A stretch of DNA of 64,000 bases from Canna indica. Taxonomy: Eukaryota > Streptophyta > Magnoliopsida > Zingiberales > Cannaceae. The stretch lies in contig CP136891.1 in the NCBI GenBank assembly GCA_034359265.1, positions 48,538,001-48,602,000 of the forward strand, given 5' to 3'. Positions within the stretch are counted from its first letter, which is position 1. The number at the start of each line of letters is the position of its first letter. Below are positions 41,924 to 51,580 of this stretch, piece by piece. The position numbers and the translations under genes are program-made. The notes under the pieces are model-generated. The model worked only from the letters and a program-made list of their open reading frames with translations, had not been told where the DNA came from and made no database searches.

Positions 41924-42421
41924 TGTACTTTTTTGATATTTTATTTTGATATGATGTAAACATTATTGTTTTGATACGATGTAAATAATATTTTGATATC
42001 TATATATTAAAATTTGTTGTCTTTTGTCAGTATTTTAATTAAATACTGGAACATGAATTTATATATTTTTATTTTTAAAAAAATATATATTTATATGCAA
42101 CGATTTTGCGACCGCCGATGCCGTCGCAGATCCTATCTATATGGTCCCATGAAACGGTTGCAAAAAAACCGTGCGATGGCATTTGCGACGGTCACGTGCG
42201 TTCGACATATCGGTTGCAAAACACTATGTGACGGCTTTGTGACACCAGTCTGCTGTCGCAATATATGCATATTTGGCGATGGTGACGTGGCGATCGAGTA
42301 GAATCTGCGATGAGCCTATCCGCCGCGGATGTTTTGCGACTGCTGATGTCATCGCAATTGCCCTTCTGCGACAGCATTGCGATCGTGTTAGCCGTTGCAG
42401 ATGACGAAGTTTTTAGTAATG

Positions 42422-43614
42422 AGGGAAACTCAACCCCAAAACGCACCTAGGTGAAGCCAGCCCTTCCACCAAGAACTGAGCACCAAAAGGGAGGATGAGA
42501 GGATGAGAAAACCACAGGACGAGGGGGAAGATGAAGGAATACCTCGCTGTCCTCCTTGGACTCCTCCGAAAAGATGAAGGAGATGACACACCCAAGAGGT
42601 AGAGACCTCCAAATCGGCTTCACAAACCCGGGAAGGAGGAGCTTGATGGCCGGTCACCCATGGAGATCAAAAGGAGCTCTTTGGAGTCTTTGTCTTCAAG
42701 AAGCTTCTCAAGAATCAAAGCCTTCGCTCCTCTCCAAGATCTCTAACCAATTTGCTTAACCTCTCTCAAAGGAGGTTAGGCCGGTGAGTAGGTGGCCCAC
42801 ATGGTGGACCCGGCCCCCCTTTTTTAAATTCTCTCCCCATAATTCAAAATTTTGGGGTTTGCCTACAAAATAATAATTTATATTTAATGGATTTATAATT
42901 AATTCAAAATTAATTAAATCCAACTAAATATAAACTTTAATTTTTCTCTATAAGTTAAATTCTTTTTTATTATAATTTATCATGTGCCAATCCCTACAAT
43001 TTAGGGATACCCTACATATTAGGGTTACCGAGGAACTCCTTCCTCGCGTATTCGTTCCTATAGAAAATATCTTTCCTATCATATCTATAAACAAGATCCG
43101 TGATTGTGTTGCAGCGTGTCTATGCTAGTGGACATATAGTGCCACATTCGGACTTTATCTCATAAGGTTCGTTACAAGGTTAGCCTATTGAGTGTGACCC
43201 ATTGGGCCCCACACTAAGCCAACAGGGAGTTGTGCATAATGGAGAGTCAGATCCGATATAACGACTTCTATTTGAATCTTACGAGCCACCACTAAAACCC
43301 CTTTAGTGTGGTCGTGAGAGACTCCACTCAATATTGACGTCTTGCAACGTGTCATGACTACTTGGATAGTGTGAGGTTCAATCTACAAGGATCGAATGCC
43401 CTTCGGTGACTAGTTACCGTGCAACTAAGTCCTTCAGTTACAATGTCCTGAAATCGACTAGGGTACGAAAGAAGTGTCAACCCTAATACTGATTCATGTG
43501 TATTCCACCCGCCAAGATGTCATCTCACTAATGAAACGTCAAAAATATCTTCCTGACTTTCATGTCTACTCTGGCCAGAGATTCCTGAGTCGACACATGT
43601 AGGGACACATAGGA
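42422..43614 (-). repeat. 5' LTR of the Tork/TAR-like element, segment 2
   Basis: Continues from 36642 after the CACTA. Includes AACTCAACCCCAAAACGCACC (cf. 54549), an AT-rich part (42850-42990), and GGGCCCCACACTAAGCCAAC (43205). It ends at ACACATAGGA (43614), where a truncated Tekay element starts. About 555 bases of LTR, corresponding to 31142-31698, are missing. Confidence 0.87.
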
Positions 43615-43635
43615 CACATGTCTACTCTTTGCAAA

Positions 43636-45170
43636 ATTCTCAAGGTGTGAGTTCTGGTTGACAAGCATGGAATTTTTGGGGCACATTGTATCCCGGGATG
43701 GTGTGACAGTTGATCCAGCAAAGATTGAGACGGTTCATAATTTGGAGAGGCCGACCAATGTGACCAAGATCCGCAGTTTCTTGGGGTTGGCCGGCCACTA
43801 CAGAAAGTTTATGGAATTTTTTTTCAAGATTGTCGCCCCGATCACGCGCCTAACTCAAAAGAAAGTGAAGTTTTTCTGGGATGACAAATGCGAGAAGAGC
43901 TTTTAGAAGCTCAAGGACAACTTGACTACCGCTCCTGTACTGGCCCTACTATCGGGGTCGAGAGGATTTGCAGTATATTGTGATGCTTCTGGAGTCGAAT
44001 TAGGGTGCGTTCTGATGCAGCACGGCAGAGTGACCGCATACGCATCGAGGCATCTGAAAACCCATGAGAAGAATTATCTGACTCATGATTTGGAGTTGGT
44101 AGCCATAGTCTTTCCCTTGAAGCTGTGGCGTCACTACTTATATGGGGAGGCATGTGACATTTTCACCGATCACAAGAGCCGCCAGTATCTGCTTTCGCAG
44201 AAGGATCTGAACTTGAGGCAGCGAAGATGGCTTGAACTATTGAAAGATTATGATTGCACCATTCAGTATCACCCAGGAAAGGCAAATGTAGTAGCAGATG
44301 CGTTGAGGAGGAAGTCGATGGGAAGTCTAGCCCACTTGGCCGTGAGTAGGAGATCCCTGGCCAGAGATCTGGCGGTGAGCCTGGGTCTTGGGGATTTGTT
44401 ATCTGTGGCTTATTCAGGTGGATTGGTGATGCACATGCGCGTACAGTCCACTTTGGTTTGACATGCTGATTCAGGATGCTTTTTGTTCTCCAACGAGATA
44501 TCTGGCTATGAGAGGTGACGCAGGGGGTTTCAAATTGAACTCCAAGGGGATTCTCAGATTCTGGGATAGGATTGTGGTACTAGACTTGGTTCATGACGCC
44601 GTTGAGAAAGTAAAGCTGATCAAGGAGCGACTTCTGGCAGCTCAGAGTCGTCAGAAGATCTATGCCGATGGTAAAGCCCGTGATGTGGAGTTTTAGGAAG
44701 GGGATTCGGTCTTCCTGAAGGTGTCCTCTATGAAGGGGGTTGTTCGCTTTGGGAGAAGAGGAAAGTTTAGCCCCAGATTCATCGGGCCTTTCCTTATCTT
44801 GCGGCGCAGAGGAGCAGTTGCTTATGAGTTTGCTGTACCGCCTAGCATAGATTGAGTGCATCCTGTCTTACATGTCTCCATGCTTAAGCGATATGTTCGG
44901 GATGAGTCCCATATTCTAGATGTTGTTGTAATAGAGGTCGACCCGGCAATCTCTTATTAGGAGCGACCTATAGAGATCCTAGACAAGCAGGTGAGAAAGC
45001 TGAGGTCCAAGGAGGTCCCCTTGGTGAAGGTTCATTGGGAGCATCATTCAGGGCAGGAGGCCACTTGGGAGGTCGAGCAGGATATGAGAGAGAAGTGCCC
45101 GTACCTTTTTGATGCCGAGGTGAGCTTCTCTCCTTCATCTCAAAATTCGAGGACATTTTCTTTAAGGGGG
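43636..45170 (+). pseudogene. Tekay-like RT/RNase H and deleted integrase (copy E)
   Basis: FAKFSRCEFWLTSMEFLGH begins at 43636. Frame 43658-43906 ends at TAG in KCEKSF*KLK; frame 43922-44461 holds RNase H ([42 protein letters not shown]). In 44463-44696 RFWDRIVVLD joins directly to LVHDAVEKVKLIKERLL, in frame, removing the integrase zinc finger and catalytic core (~770 bases relative to the copy at 22580-23344). The tail (44697-45130) has stops, SSMKGVVRFG, GKFSPRFIGPF, HPVLHVSML and the chromodomain-like VPLVKVHWEHHSGQEATWE. Confidence 0.87.
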
Positions 45171-45177
45171 GAGGAAT

Positions 45178-47516
45178 TGTTATACCCAAAAATCCTAAAT
45201 AATATTTTATTCCTTAGCAAGGGACTGTGGGGTCGAGTTAGCGTAGATTGGTATAGAGTCGCAAAACTTAATTCGGGTAAGCGTTTAAATGAAGAAAAAT
45301 ATAGGAAAAATATAATTATTTTATTTATGTGATTTATCATGATATTATGATAGAGGGTTCCCAGATGAATTCAACGGTTCAATCGGAACTCAAATCAGAG
45401 TTAGAATGGGTTAGATACGGGCTTGTTTTGTCGGTTAAGTTAAGCAGGGGCATTTTGGTCATTTGAACCAAACAGAAGCCTATAAAAATTGAACCTGGGG
45501 TGTGTGGCCAGAGGTTTTTGCACACGCCACCAAAGGTTCAAGAGAAGAGGAGGAGAGGCATCACCGAGAGGAAGAGGAGGCATTCTGGTGCCAGATTTCG
45601 CAAGATCGTCGGTGTTCAACGTAGGAGGACCCTTAGTTTCTTCTTCCTTCCCGTTTTCTTCAAAAGAGCTGAGTGGATTAGCCTTCTTTCTCCTCTTTTC
45701 TCCATCAGCCTTGCCGCCCCTATGTCACGGGGTTCTTGACGATTTTCGTTGGTTCTATTGGATCGATTTTTGGGGTAATTTGGCCACCCCTTACCTTGCT
45801 GTGCCACCCCCTTTTTCCTCAGTTTCTTGATGAATTATTTGTGGTTTCTTGAGGTTTGTTGAGGGTTCTTGGTGGTGGGTTGATATCTTGATGAAAGAGG
45901 GAAGGAGGGTGTTTAGGGTATGTCGCCCCCTTGTATGGCACTTTAGGGGCCTAAGGGTGGCCGGCCACCCTAAAGGTGGGATTTTTAGGGATTCAATCTA
46001 TTTCTCACTCCTAGGGGATACACTATAGGGTATGTTGAACTTGTTCATAAGGGTAGAAACAACATAGGACCCTACACTTAGATAATTGGAAACCTAAGGA
46101 CACCTGGGGTAGAGGAGGTAGGCCGACATTAGGGTAAGCCGACCCTTAGGGAATCGAAGGGGGCTGAACCCTTTGTGGCCCTAGAGCACTCGGGTAGAGG
46201 AGGTAGGCCGGCCCTAGGGCACTCAGTTAGGGTCCTTAAAGGCGAGTTAAATTGCGTAGGGTCATTGAGTGGTGATGCCCTATTCCTAGGGTTTGCTATA
46301 CATGCTTCCATGCTTTTATCCTACGCTTTTGTACGTGTTAAGCTATATTTCGATGCTTGTAGTATACGCTGTGATGTTATGAATTTGGTGATATTTCCCT
46401 TATTATATTACTGCTTGTGATTGTGGTGGATGATAGAGGGAGGCGGAGGTGAAGGTATGCCCTAAACATACCTATGTTACCTATTGTGCACACCTTGTTA
46501 TGCTCATCTATATATGTATGTACCTGCGTGTGTGATGTTGAGATGTGTGTGTTGCATTTTCCCAGAAGCCTCGTTGGTGCGGGGAAGGTGTGCCCCAAGG
46601 AGACAGCGTTGGCCTTAATCCGGAAGTTCGGTTAGTGCGGGGAGATCATACCCCAAGGAGACAGCCCGGAGACCCAAGCAGGTGAGGGGAATGTATGCAC
46701 CAATAGGCTAGCTTGGAAGAGCCAGTGATGGTGAGGGGAGAGCATACCCCAACAGACCGATACTGAGCTGGGAGGTAGCGCAGCGGCCACCCGCCTACCT
46801 GCCCCATGTGGCTATGTGGTACCGACGGGTCCGGAGGTGATTCATGTGGATAATTGCATTGAGTACGTGGATGATTGCATTGAGCATGTGGATGATTGCA
46901 TTGAGCATATTATATGTTGTGGTATTTTCCGCAGGGCTGCTAAGCATTAACGAGGATGATTGCACTGCTAAAAATAAATGTTCAAAATAAATATGTTTTA
47001 TGCTCTTATGCTCACATGTATATTTTTTATTATTGCATGATGATGTTGATGTGTTAGAAATTGAGGACTGATCTACTCACTAAGTTCCAGTGGACTTACC
47101 CCTCATTTTATTGTTTTACAACACTTGAGCTATATAAGAGAGTTACTGGGGTGCAGTAGCACGACTGGTGGCGGCAGGACAGCGGGTCTCATGACATATC
47201 GTGGTCAAGGGGGATACCGAGTCTTTTTTCTTTGTTTTCTTTTGAGTTATTGAGTCATGTCGACTCGATTTATTTATTTATGCATTTTTATTACATGAGA
47301 TGTTTTGATTAGAAATTGAACTTTGAAACAAATCTGGTCTTTTTTATTATTGAGTTGGTGATTTAGGGTTTATTGAAATCAAAAGTTTCTTTTTAAATCC
47401 TTGAGTTATTATTAAATATTCAAGTTTGATTTATATGTAATTCTGGTTTGAGTTGGGGTTAGGCTTCGGGGTACGTGGCGTACCCTGGCCAATCATACCG
47501 GGTTTAGGGTGTGACA
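45178..47516 (+). repeat. LTR of Tekay-like copy E (2339 bp)
   Basis: Follows the purine tract AAGGGGGGAGGAAT. Starts TGTTATACCCAAAAATCC and ends GGGTTTAGGGTGTGACA. It contains two near-identical ~60-bp blocks (GGAGACAGC... and GTGGATGATTGCATTGAGCA, repeated at 46848, 46868 and 46890). Several ORFs of 60-110 codons have no recognisable domain. Confidence 0.88.
46848..46915 (+). repeat. 24-bp direct repeat in LTR E
   Basis: GTGGATGATTGCATTGAGCA-type units repeated about three times (GTGGATAATTGCATTGAGTA, then two copies of GTGGATGATTGCATTGAGCA), period ~24 bases. Confidence 0.75.
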
Positions 47517-47579
47517 TTAACCATAAATAGTCCCTAAACACATCAACATGTGATTGGCTCAAGGGCACTATTTCTTTCA
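47517..47579 (-). repeat. 5' LTR of the Tork/TAR-like element, outer end
   Basis: TTAACCATAAATAGTCCCTA through CAAGGGCACTATTTCTTTCA, matching 31696-31758. It ends the 34-kb element. Confidence 0.87.
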
Positions 47580-47890
47580 ATGGGAGTCTGAGAGCAGTGT
47601 TGAGGTCGAGGACCCGAATAGTGAAAACCAAACTCGGGCTATTGAGGGTGTGGGAGCTTGATAGTGGTGCTGAGGTCGGGGACCCGATTAGTGAAAACGA
47701 GCTCAGGTTGTTGATGGCGTGGGAGCCTGAGAGTGGCGCTGAGGCAAAGGGCCGCACTTGGGGTCATGTCAAGCTCGCCGAGGACCATAAGGCAGGATAG
47801 TGCCTGGGGTCGTTGACGGCGTAGGAGCCTAAGAGCAGAGCTGAGGCTGGGGACCTGACTTGTGAAAACCTTGCTCGGGTTGTTGAGGAT
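47580..47890 (+). repeat. 34-codon tandem repeat array (part 3)
   Basis: Resumes as GGGAGTCTGAGAGCAGTG and continues with about three units, mixing the two unit types (GGGGACCCGATTAGTGAAAA and GGGGTCATGTCAAGC). The frame 47597-47800 keeps the Arg-Val/Ala-Trp-Glu-x-x-Ser-Gly-Ala-Glu motif. The array ends near GTTGTTGAGGATAGC. Confidence 0.8.
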
Positions 47891-48059
47891 AGCTACGTTC
47901 CTATCATTATTTGCGTGACTTCTGTTCGTAATGAATGGTGAGATAGTCGTGGATTCCCTGGATGCACATTCAGAGATGTGAAACAAAATAATCTTTATTA
48001 ATCATGGAATAGTACTTGATGATAGAATAGGGTTTTTCCGTGCAAGGTGCTTGACCCGG
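47891..48059. other. Unassigned stretch between repeat array and minus-strand protease
   Basis: About 170 bases with no homology seen elsewhere and no coding signal. It probably holds the junction between the plus-strand and minus-strand gypsy remains. Confidence 0.4.
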
Positions 48060-49639
48060 TTTAGCTTCACCGATTCGCTAAGATTTAATGAGGGGAGAAA
48101 GAGGAACTCGGTTGTCGTTCATTGGTGGTTGGAAGAAAGTAGGCTGCTTCAGGCTTGGCTTGGCTTTGTTTACTCCGAGTGGTGTTTGGTTTTCGAGTTA
48201 TTTTCGCGTCAGCGCCGCTTTTGAGCGTTTCTGCTTGGGCTCGGTTAGAAGGTCCCTGTCAGTTGTTTCTCGAGGGATACCAAGGGCATCTAGTGGAGCG
48301 CCTAGCTCCTCCTTCGGCCTAGCCGCTTTCTGCTTAAGGCATTCGTTATAGCACCATTAGGCTTATTTCTGATTGGCATGGAGTACACCTACATCTATTT
48401 CAGAGACAGGGAATTTTAACGCAAAGTGGGGGGTTGATACGATGGCCCCTAGGATGTTCACTGAAGTTCGACCCAAGATCATGTCGTAGGGAGTGGGGAG
48501 TCTAACGTCGATAGTCTTCGCCTTCGGTTGGGAGTCTAACGTCGTCCTTACCTATATGGAAACTCGGACATTGACCCGTTCTCCTTAGAAGCCCACTAGA
48601 TCTCCATTACAAGCTAAGACCAAGGCCTCAGTCAATTTCATTTTCTCAAAAGTAGAGTGAGGAAGGATGTCGGCTGAGTTGCCTTAATCTACTAGAACTT
48701 TCCTGGTAACAAAATTATTGGTGATTACAAAATTACGTTGGTATTGTGCAGATTTTTATCAATCCCCTGGATTTCAAATTCATTGAATGATATTAATAGC
48801 GTTCTAGAAGCATGCCTTTGCGGGCGAGCGGTGCCGTCGATTTCCATGATTCCTCGGAGGGATCTTTTCCTAGCCGAACTTGTTTAGCCTCCTCCTACAA
48901 ATCCAGCGGCTATGTGGTCGGTGACCCCTCGGACCTCGTTACTTAGGCGATTGGCTCGGTCGTTGTTTCCTTGACCTCCGAGGTGGCTTGGGGGTTTCCG
49001 GCTTTGACTTGAGCATTGACGGTTGTGGCCATTCATGTCTCTCCCACATCCTCTTCCATGATTGACGTACCGATCGAGTCATGCAGCTCGGACCAGGTCT
49101 TTGAGTTGATCTCCTAGTACCACACAATCTTTTGTGGTGTGTCCATAGGTGTCACGGAATGCGCACCTTTTGCTTTTGACGTTGTTGGGTGGTACTATAT
49201 GCTTTTCGGCATTGATGGGGTGTCTAAGAAGCTTCAGGTCATAAATCTCTCAAAGAATGGCCTCCTTCTTTGGGTTGAGCGGGGTGTACTTTTCATATTA
49301 GGCATTCGATTAGGGTGGTGACTTTGTCCTTCTGTTGTTGTCCCGGTCACATCGATCTCGATCTTCGCCCTTCTTGTCTAGCTTCTTGGACTTCTTATCC
49401 TCAGTGGTGTCTTTGGCGATCTGTCTATCGACCTTTCTAACCTTTCAGAGTTCCTCCATCTACATATAGCATACGACGTTTTCTCAGAACGCGACTATAT
49501 CCTTGGGTTTTGCCAGGGCGATCTAGTCAGCAAAGTGCCCAAGATTCAAACCATTTTTGACAGAGTATAACTCGACATGCAGGTCGAGGTTTCTGATCTC
49601 CATGGCCATGTCATTGAATTTCATCAGGTAGTCTCTCAG
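48060..49639 (-). pseudogene. Ty3/gypsy protease and gag C-terminus, minus strand (broken)
   Basis: On the minus strand the protease core reads RKVLVD, a stop, GNSADILPHSTFEKMKL (about 48640-48720), then PTPYDMILGRTSVNILGAIV (about 48440-48510), the conserved gypsy protease end. Upstream (about 49030-49140) gag ends with YGHTTKDCVVLGDQLKDLVR and LDRYVNHGRG, matching the plus-strand motif at 3060-3150. Stops and frame changes are frequent. No reverse transcriptase is present. Confidence 0.72.
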
Positions 49640-50205
49640 CGTTGATCGAATACCCACAGTAGAAGGGGGGGGGGTGGTTGAATAGTGTTGGGTGAGTTTT
49701 AACTTCTATTCGATTTCTTTTGAGTTTGATTTCTAATGCAACCAAATTAATCATGCAACTAAATTATGGTGCTTGACAATTATAAATAGCAATTAATATC
49801 AAATAAGCATCACAACGCAAACACAAGAATTTAGAGTGGTTTGGCCAACCGCTACTCCACTACCTTGGCTCCACACCAAGGATTTCTAACCAACACTTTA
49901 TAGACTATGTGTTTCCCTTTGAATACAACCGAGGACTTGCTTCTCAACCCTTTGAGAATGCCTCGAACCTATTCATCTAGGCAAAACACAATTCTACAAA
50001 GTAAACCCTAAGTGCATTTCTCCTATTTGCATTTCTACATGATTTACATCAGAGCCTTTTTTGCCGATTTTTTGCATTTCTCCTAGCGAAGTTTGCGCGC
50101 GTATCGGAACCTCAACCTGAACTCAAAAATTCACAAATATATTAAATACATGTTTGTTATCATCAAAATATAGATCAAGACCTAGGGAGAACCCTTGGGC
50201 CAACA
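49640..50205 (-). repeat. Shrunken solo LTR of the SIRE-like family, reversed
   Basis: Starts GTTGATCGAATACCCACAGT plus a G run (reverse complement of the SIRE-like LTR end) and ends CCTTGGGCCAACA (reverse complement of TGTTAGCCCAAGGG). It spans both LTR ends in 566 bases instead of 1328, so most of U3, including minisatellite and promoter, is deleted (near 50035). It lies in the minus-strand gag. No clear target duplication. Confidence 0.85.
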
Positions 50206-50950
50206 ATGTTGTCCTTGCTTGATATAATGGAGGGAGTCTTCGGTCTTGGAGTAGATCTGTGACGAAGAGAACTGGTTATGGGAGAGCTCCTAGAAAGTAT
50301 GTATAGACCCTGGTGGGAGGATAGAGAACCAGAGTAGTGCGACTTTCTCCAAGAAGGTTGGGAAAGCTTGACAAAGGATGGGATCAGTTGTGCTGTTGAG
50401 GAGCATCTTTCACTTGAACATCGTCAGGTGAGTGGTTGGATCCACTATGCCATCGTAGGGCTGAAGCGTGGTCGGCAACTTGAAATTTTCGAGAAGACGG
50501 ACTGCCATGATGTGCTTGGCGAAGGGTCCTGAGTCGATGGCGTGACGAGGAGCAATCTTTGTGACCCTAGTGTCCTCCTATTCTCTTTCAAAATGTGTGC
50601 CGGAGACCTCATCTCAAAGGATAGAGATCGATCTCTCGGATCTCTCCAAGTGGATGTCTTCGTCGCGTTCTGAGTGGTGGTGCTCATGCTCAATAGGGAG
50701 TTGTTCCTAGGACCATCTCAGCGTCTTGACTTGGGTTGCTAATAGTTGGTTCTCTGCCTGAAGGTCGTTGATCATACATTGGGATTCTTTTGGTAAAAGG
50801 TTGGCAGGTATTGGAGCATCATTCCTAACTATTTTAGCATTTCCAGGTAGCGGGGGAATGCTGCTGGGAGGATGTTGCCTATGTGCGATGGCGTTCACCT
50901 GACTCTGAGTATCAACCATTGTGGGGTAAGTAAGATTTACTCGGCCGCAT
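50206..50950 (-). pseudogene. Ty3/gypsy gag N-terminal half, minus strand (broken)
   Basis: Near 50206-50340 the minus strand reads LWFSILPPGSIHTF, NQFSSSQIYSKTEDSLHY and IKQGQ, matching the plus-strand gag at 440-563. Frame 50445-50693 precedes it in a shifted frame (LPTTLQPYDGIVDPTTHLTM). Frame 50707-51000 holds a plausible N-terminus starting near MVDTQSQVNAIAHR. Stops are scattered. Confidence 0.72.
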
Positions 50951-50952
50951 GG

Positions 50953-50966
50953 TGGGCGCCAAATAT
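50953..50966 (-). other. Probable primer-binding site of the minus-strand gypsy element
   Basis: Minus strand TTTGGCGCCCACCATG. TGGCGCC followed by CACC at this place is common in plant Tat/Athila-like gypsy elements (not tRNA-Met). It lies between gag and the LTR-like sequence at 50970. Confidence 0.6.
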
Positions 50967-50969
50967 TCT

Positions 50970-51570
50970 TGCATGAAGTCAGGGTGAAGCAGTCCGACAC
51001 ATTTCCTGGTCAGGTGCGACTCTGACAGGGGGACATGCAAAAGACACTCTGACACTCAAGTAAGAAAGAGTTCCAAGTGAGGGTAATAGAAATTGGAATC
51101 TAGATGTACCTAGGGAGCATCGTGTTTGTATATATGTAGGATGAGGGATGTCTAACGATAATGCCTCCCGGTAATCTCATAGGGATGTGCTCGGAATGGA
51201 TGGAGGCTGATCCTAGAGATGTCGGGTCTATAATTGATGAATCTATCATATTTAGTGAGGATGTAAGTGTCCTTCTATGGCCGGGGAGCCCCCGGGCTAA
51301 GTCTTGTCTAGCTTGGCTTGAGTCTGGTTCATGAGTGCATGTGCTTCTGGGCCTAATCCGGTCGGGCCCAAAGTGCTAGTCCAGAAAGTATTATAGATTT
51401 TTAAAAATTTTGAGTGTGCATGTGTCACTTTTAAAAAAACTTGAAGTGCAGTGGATGGGAAGTATAAAGGGGTGTTACATATAAAAACTAAAATATATAG
51501 GTTACTTTATTTTATGAGAGATGTTACTTAAATAAACTTAAAGTACGAGAGGTATATAAGTAATTAGATA
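50970..51570 (-). repeat. Gypsy LTR-like sequence K1 (reversed)
   Basis: Begins TGCATGAAGTCAGGG after the primer site. It contains GACATGCAAAAGACACTCTG and GACACTCAAGTAAG, a motif that recurs diverged in K2 at about 52858 (GACCTGCAAAGACACTCCG). GC-rich part GGGGAGCCCCCGGGC near 51284 also has a counterpart in K2. End not defined; AT-rich after 51380. Interrupted by the element at 51581. Confidence 0.5.
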
Positions 51571-51580
51571 GATATTTATT

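Larger units (their letters stand above)
36643..42421 (+). mobile_element. CACTA (En/Spm-like) transposon, 5.8 kb, carrying captured gene exons
   Basis: Starts CACTACTAGAAACT and ends with the inverted AGTTTTTAGTAATG (terminal repeats of ~14 bases with two differences). AGG flanks it on both sides (36640-36642 and 42422-42424), the 3-bp duplication typical of CACTA. The LTR sequence joins across it as in the uninterrupted copy at 54549. Subterminal repeats based on GCGACGG / CCGTCGC fill both ends (36680-36880, 42090-42420). Inside are a gene-capture region, aminotransferase exons on the minus strand, and a TNPA-like gene remnant on the plus strand. No TNP2-type transposase is visible. Confidence 0.92.
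43615..47516 (+). mobile_element. 5'-truncated Tekay-like element (copy E)
   Basis: Begins inside reverse transcriptase and runs through RNase H, a shortened integrase and the chromodomain-like tail to a polypurine tract and a 2339-bp LTR (TGTTATACCC...GGTGTGACA). Different LTR from the family at 23920, but closely related protein. The 5' part, together with ~555 bases of the host LTR, was lost in one deletion, so no target duplication can be seen. Confidence 0.85.
13647..47579 (-). mobile_element. Tork/TAR-like Ty1/copia element, minus strand, expanded by nested insertions
   Basis: The outer borders are TGTTGGGATCC at 13647 and ACTATTTCTTTCA at 47579, matching the ends of the solo LTR of the same family at 54288-56539. 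GTGGG (13642-13646) and ATGGG (47580-47584) flank it, a 4-of-5 target duplication within the tandem repeat. The internal region (31759-36373) encodes gag, protease, integrase, reverse transcriptase and RNase H on the minus strand. Its 3' LTR is 13647-31758 and its 5' LTR 36374-47579, both broken by later insertions and deletions. The assignment of the outer pieces to one element rests on LTR order, orientation and the duplication. Confidence 0.8.

Noticed and set aside
45489..45830. ORF of 113 codons after a promoter-like region
   Set aside because: Lies in the R/U5 part of LTR E and overlaps another ORF; no domain.
46848..46915. Short direct repeats considered as a CRISPR-like array
   Set aside because: Units are adjacent without spacers, within a plant LTR.
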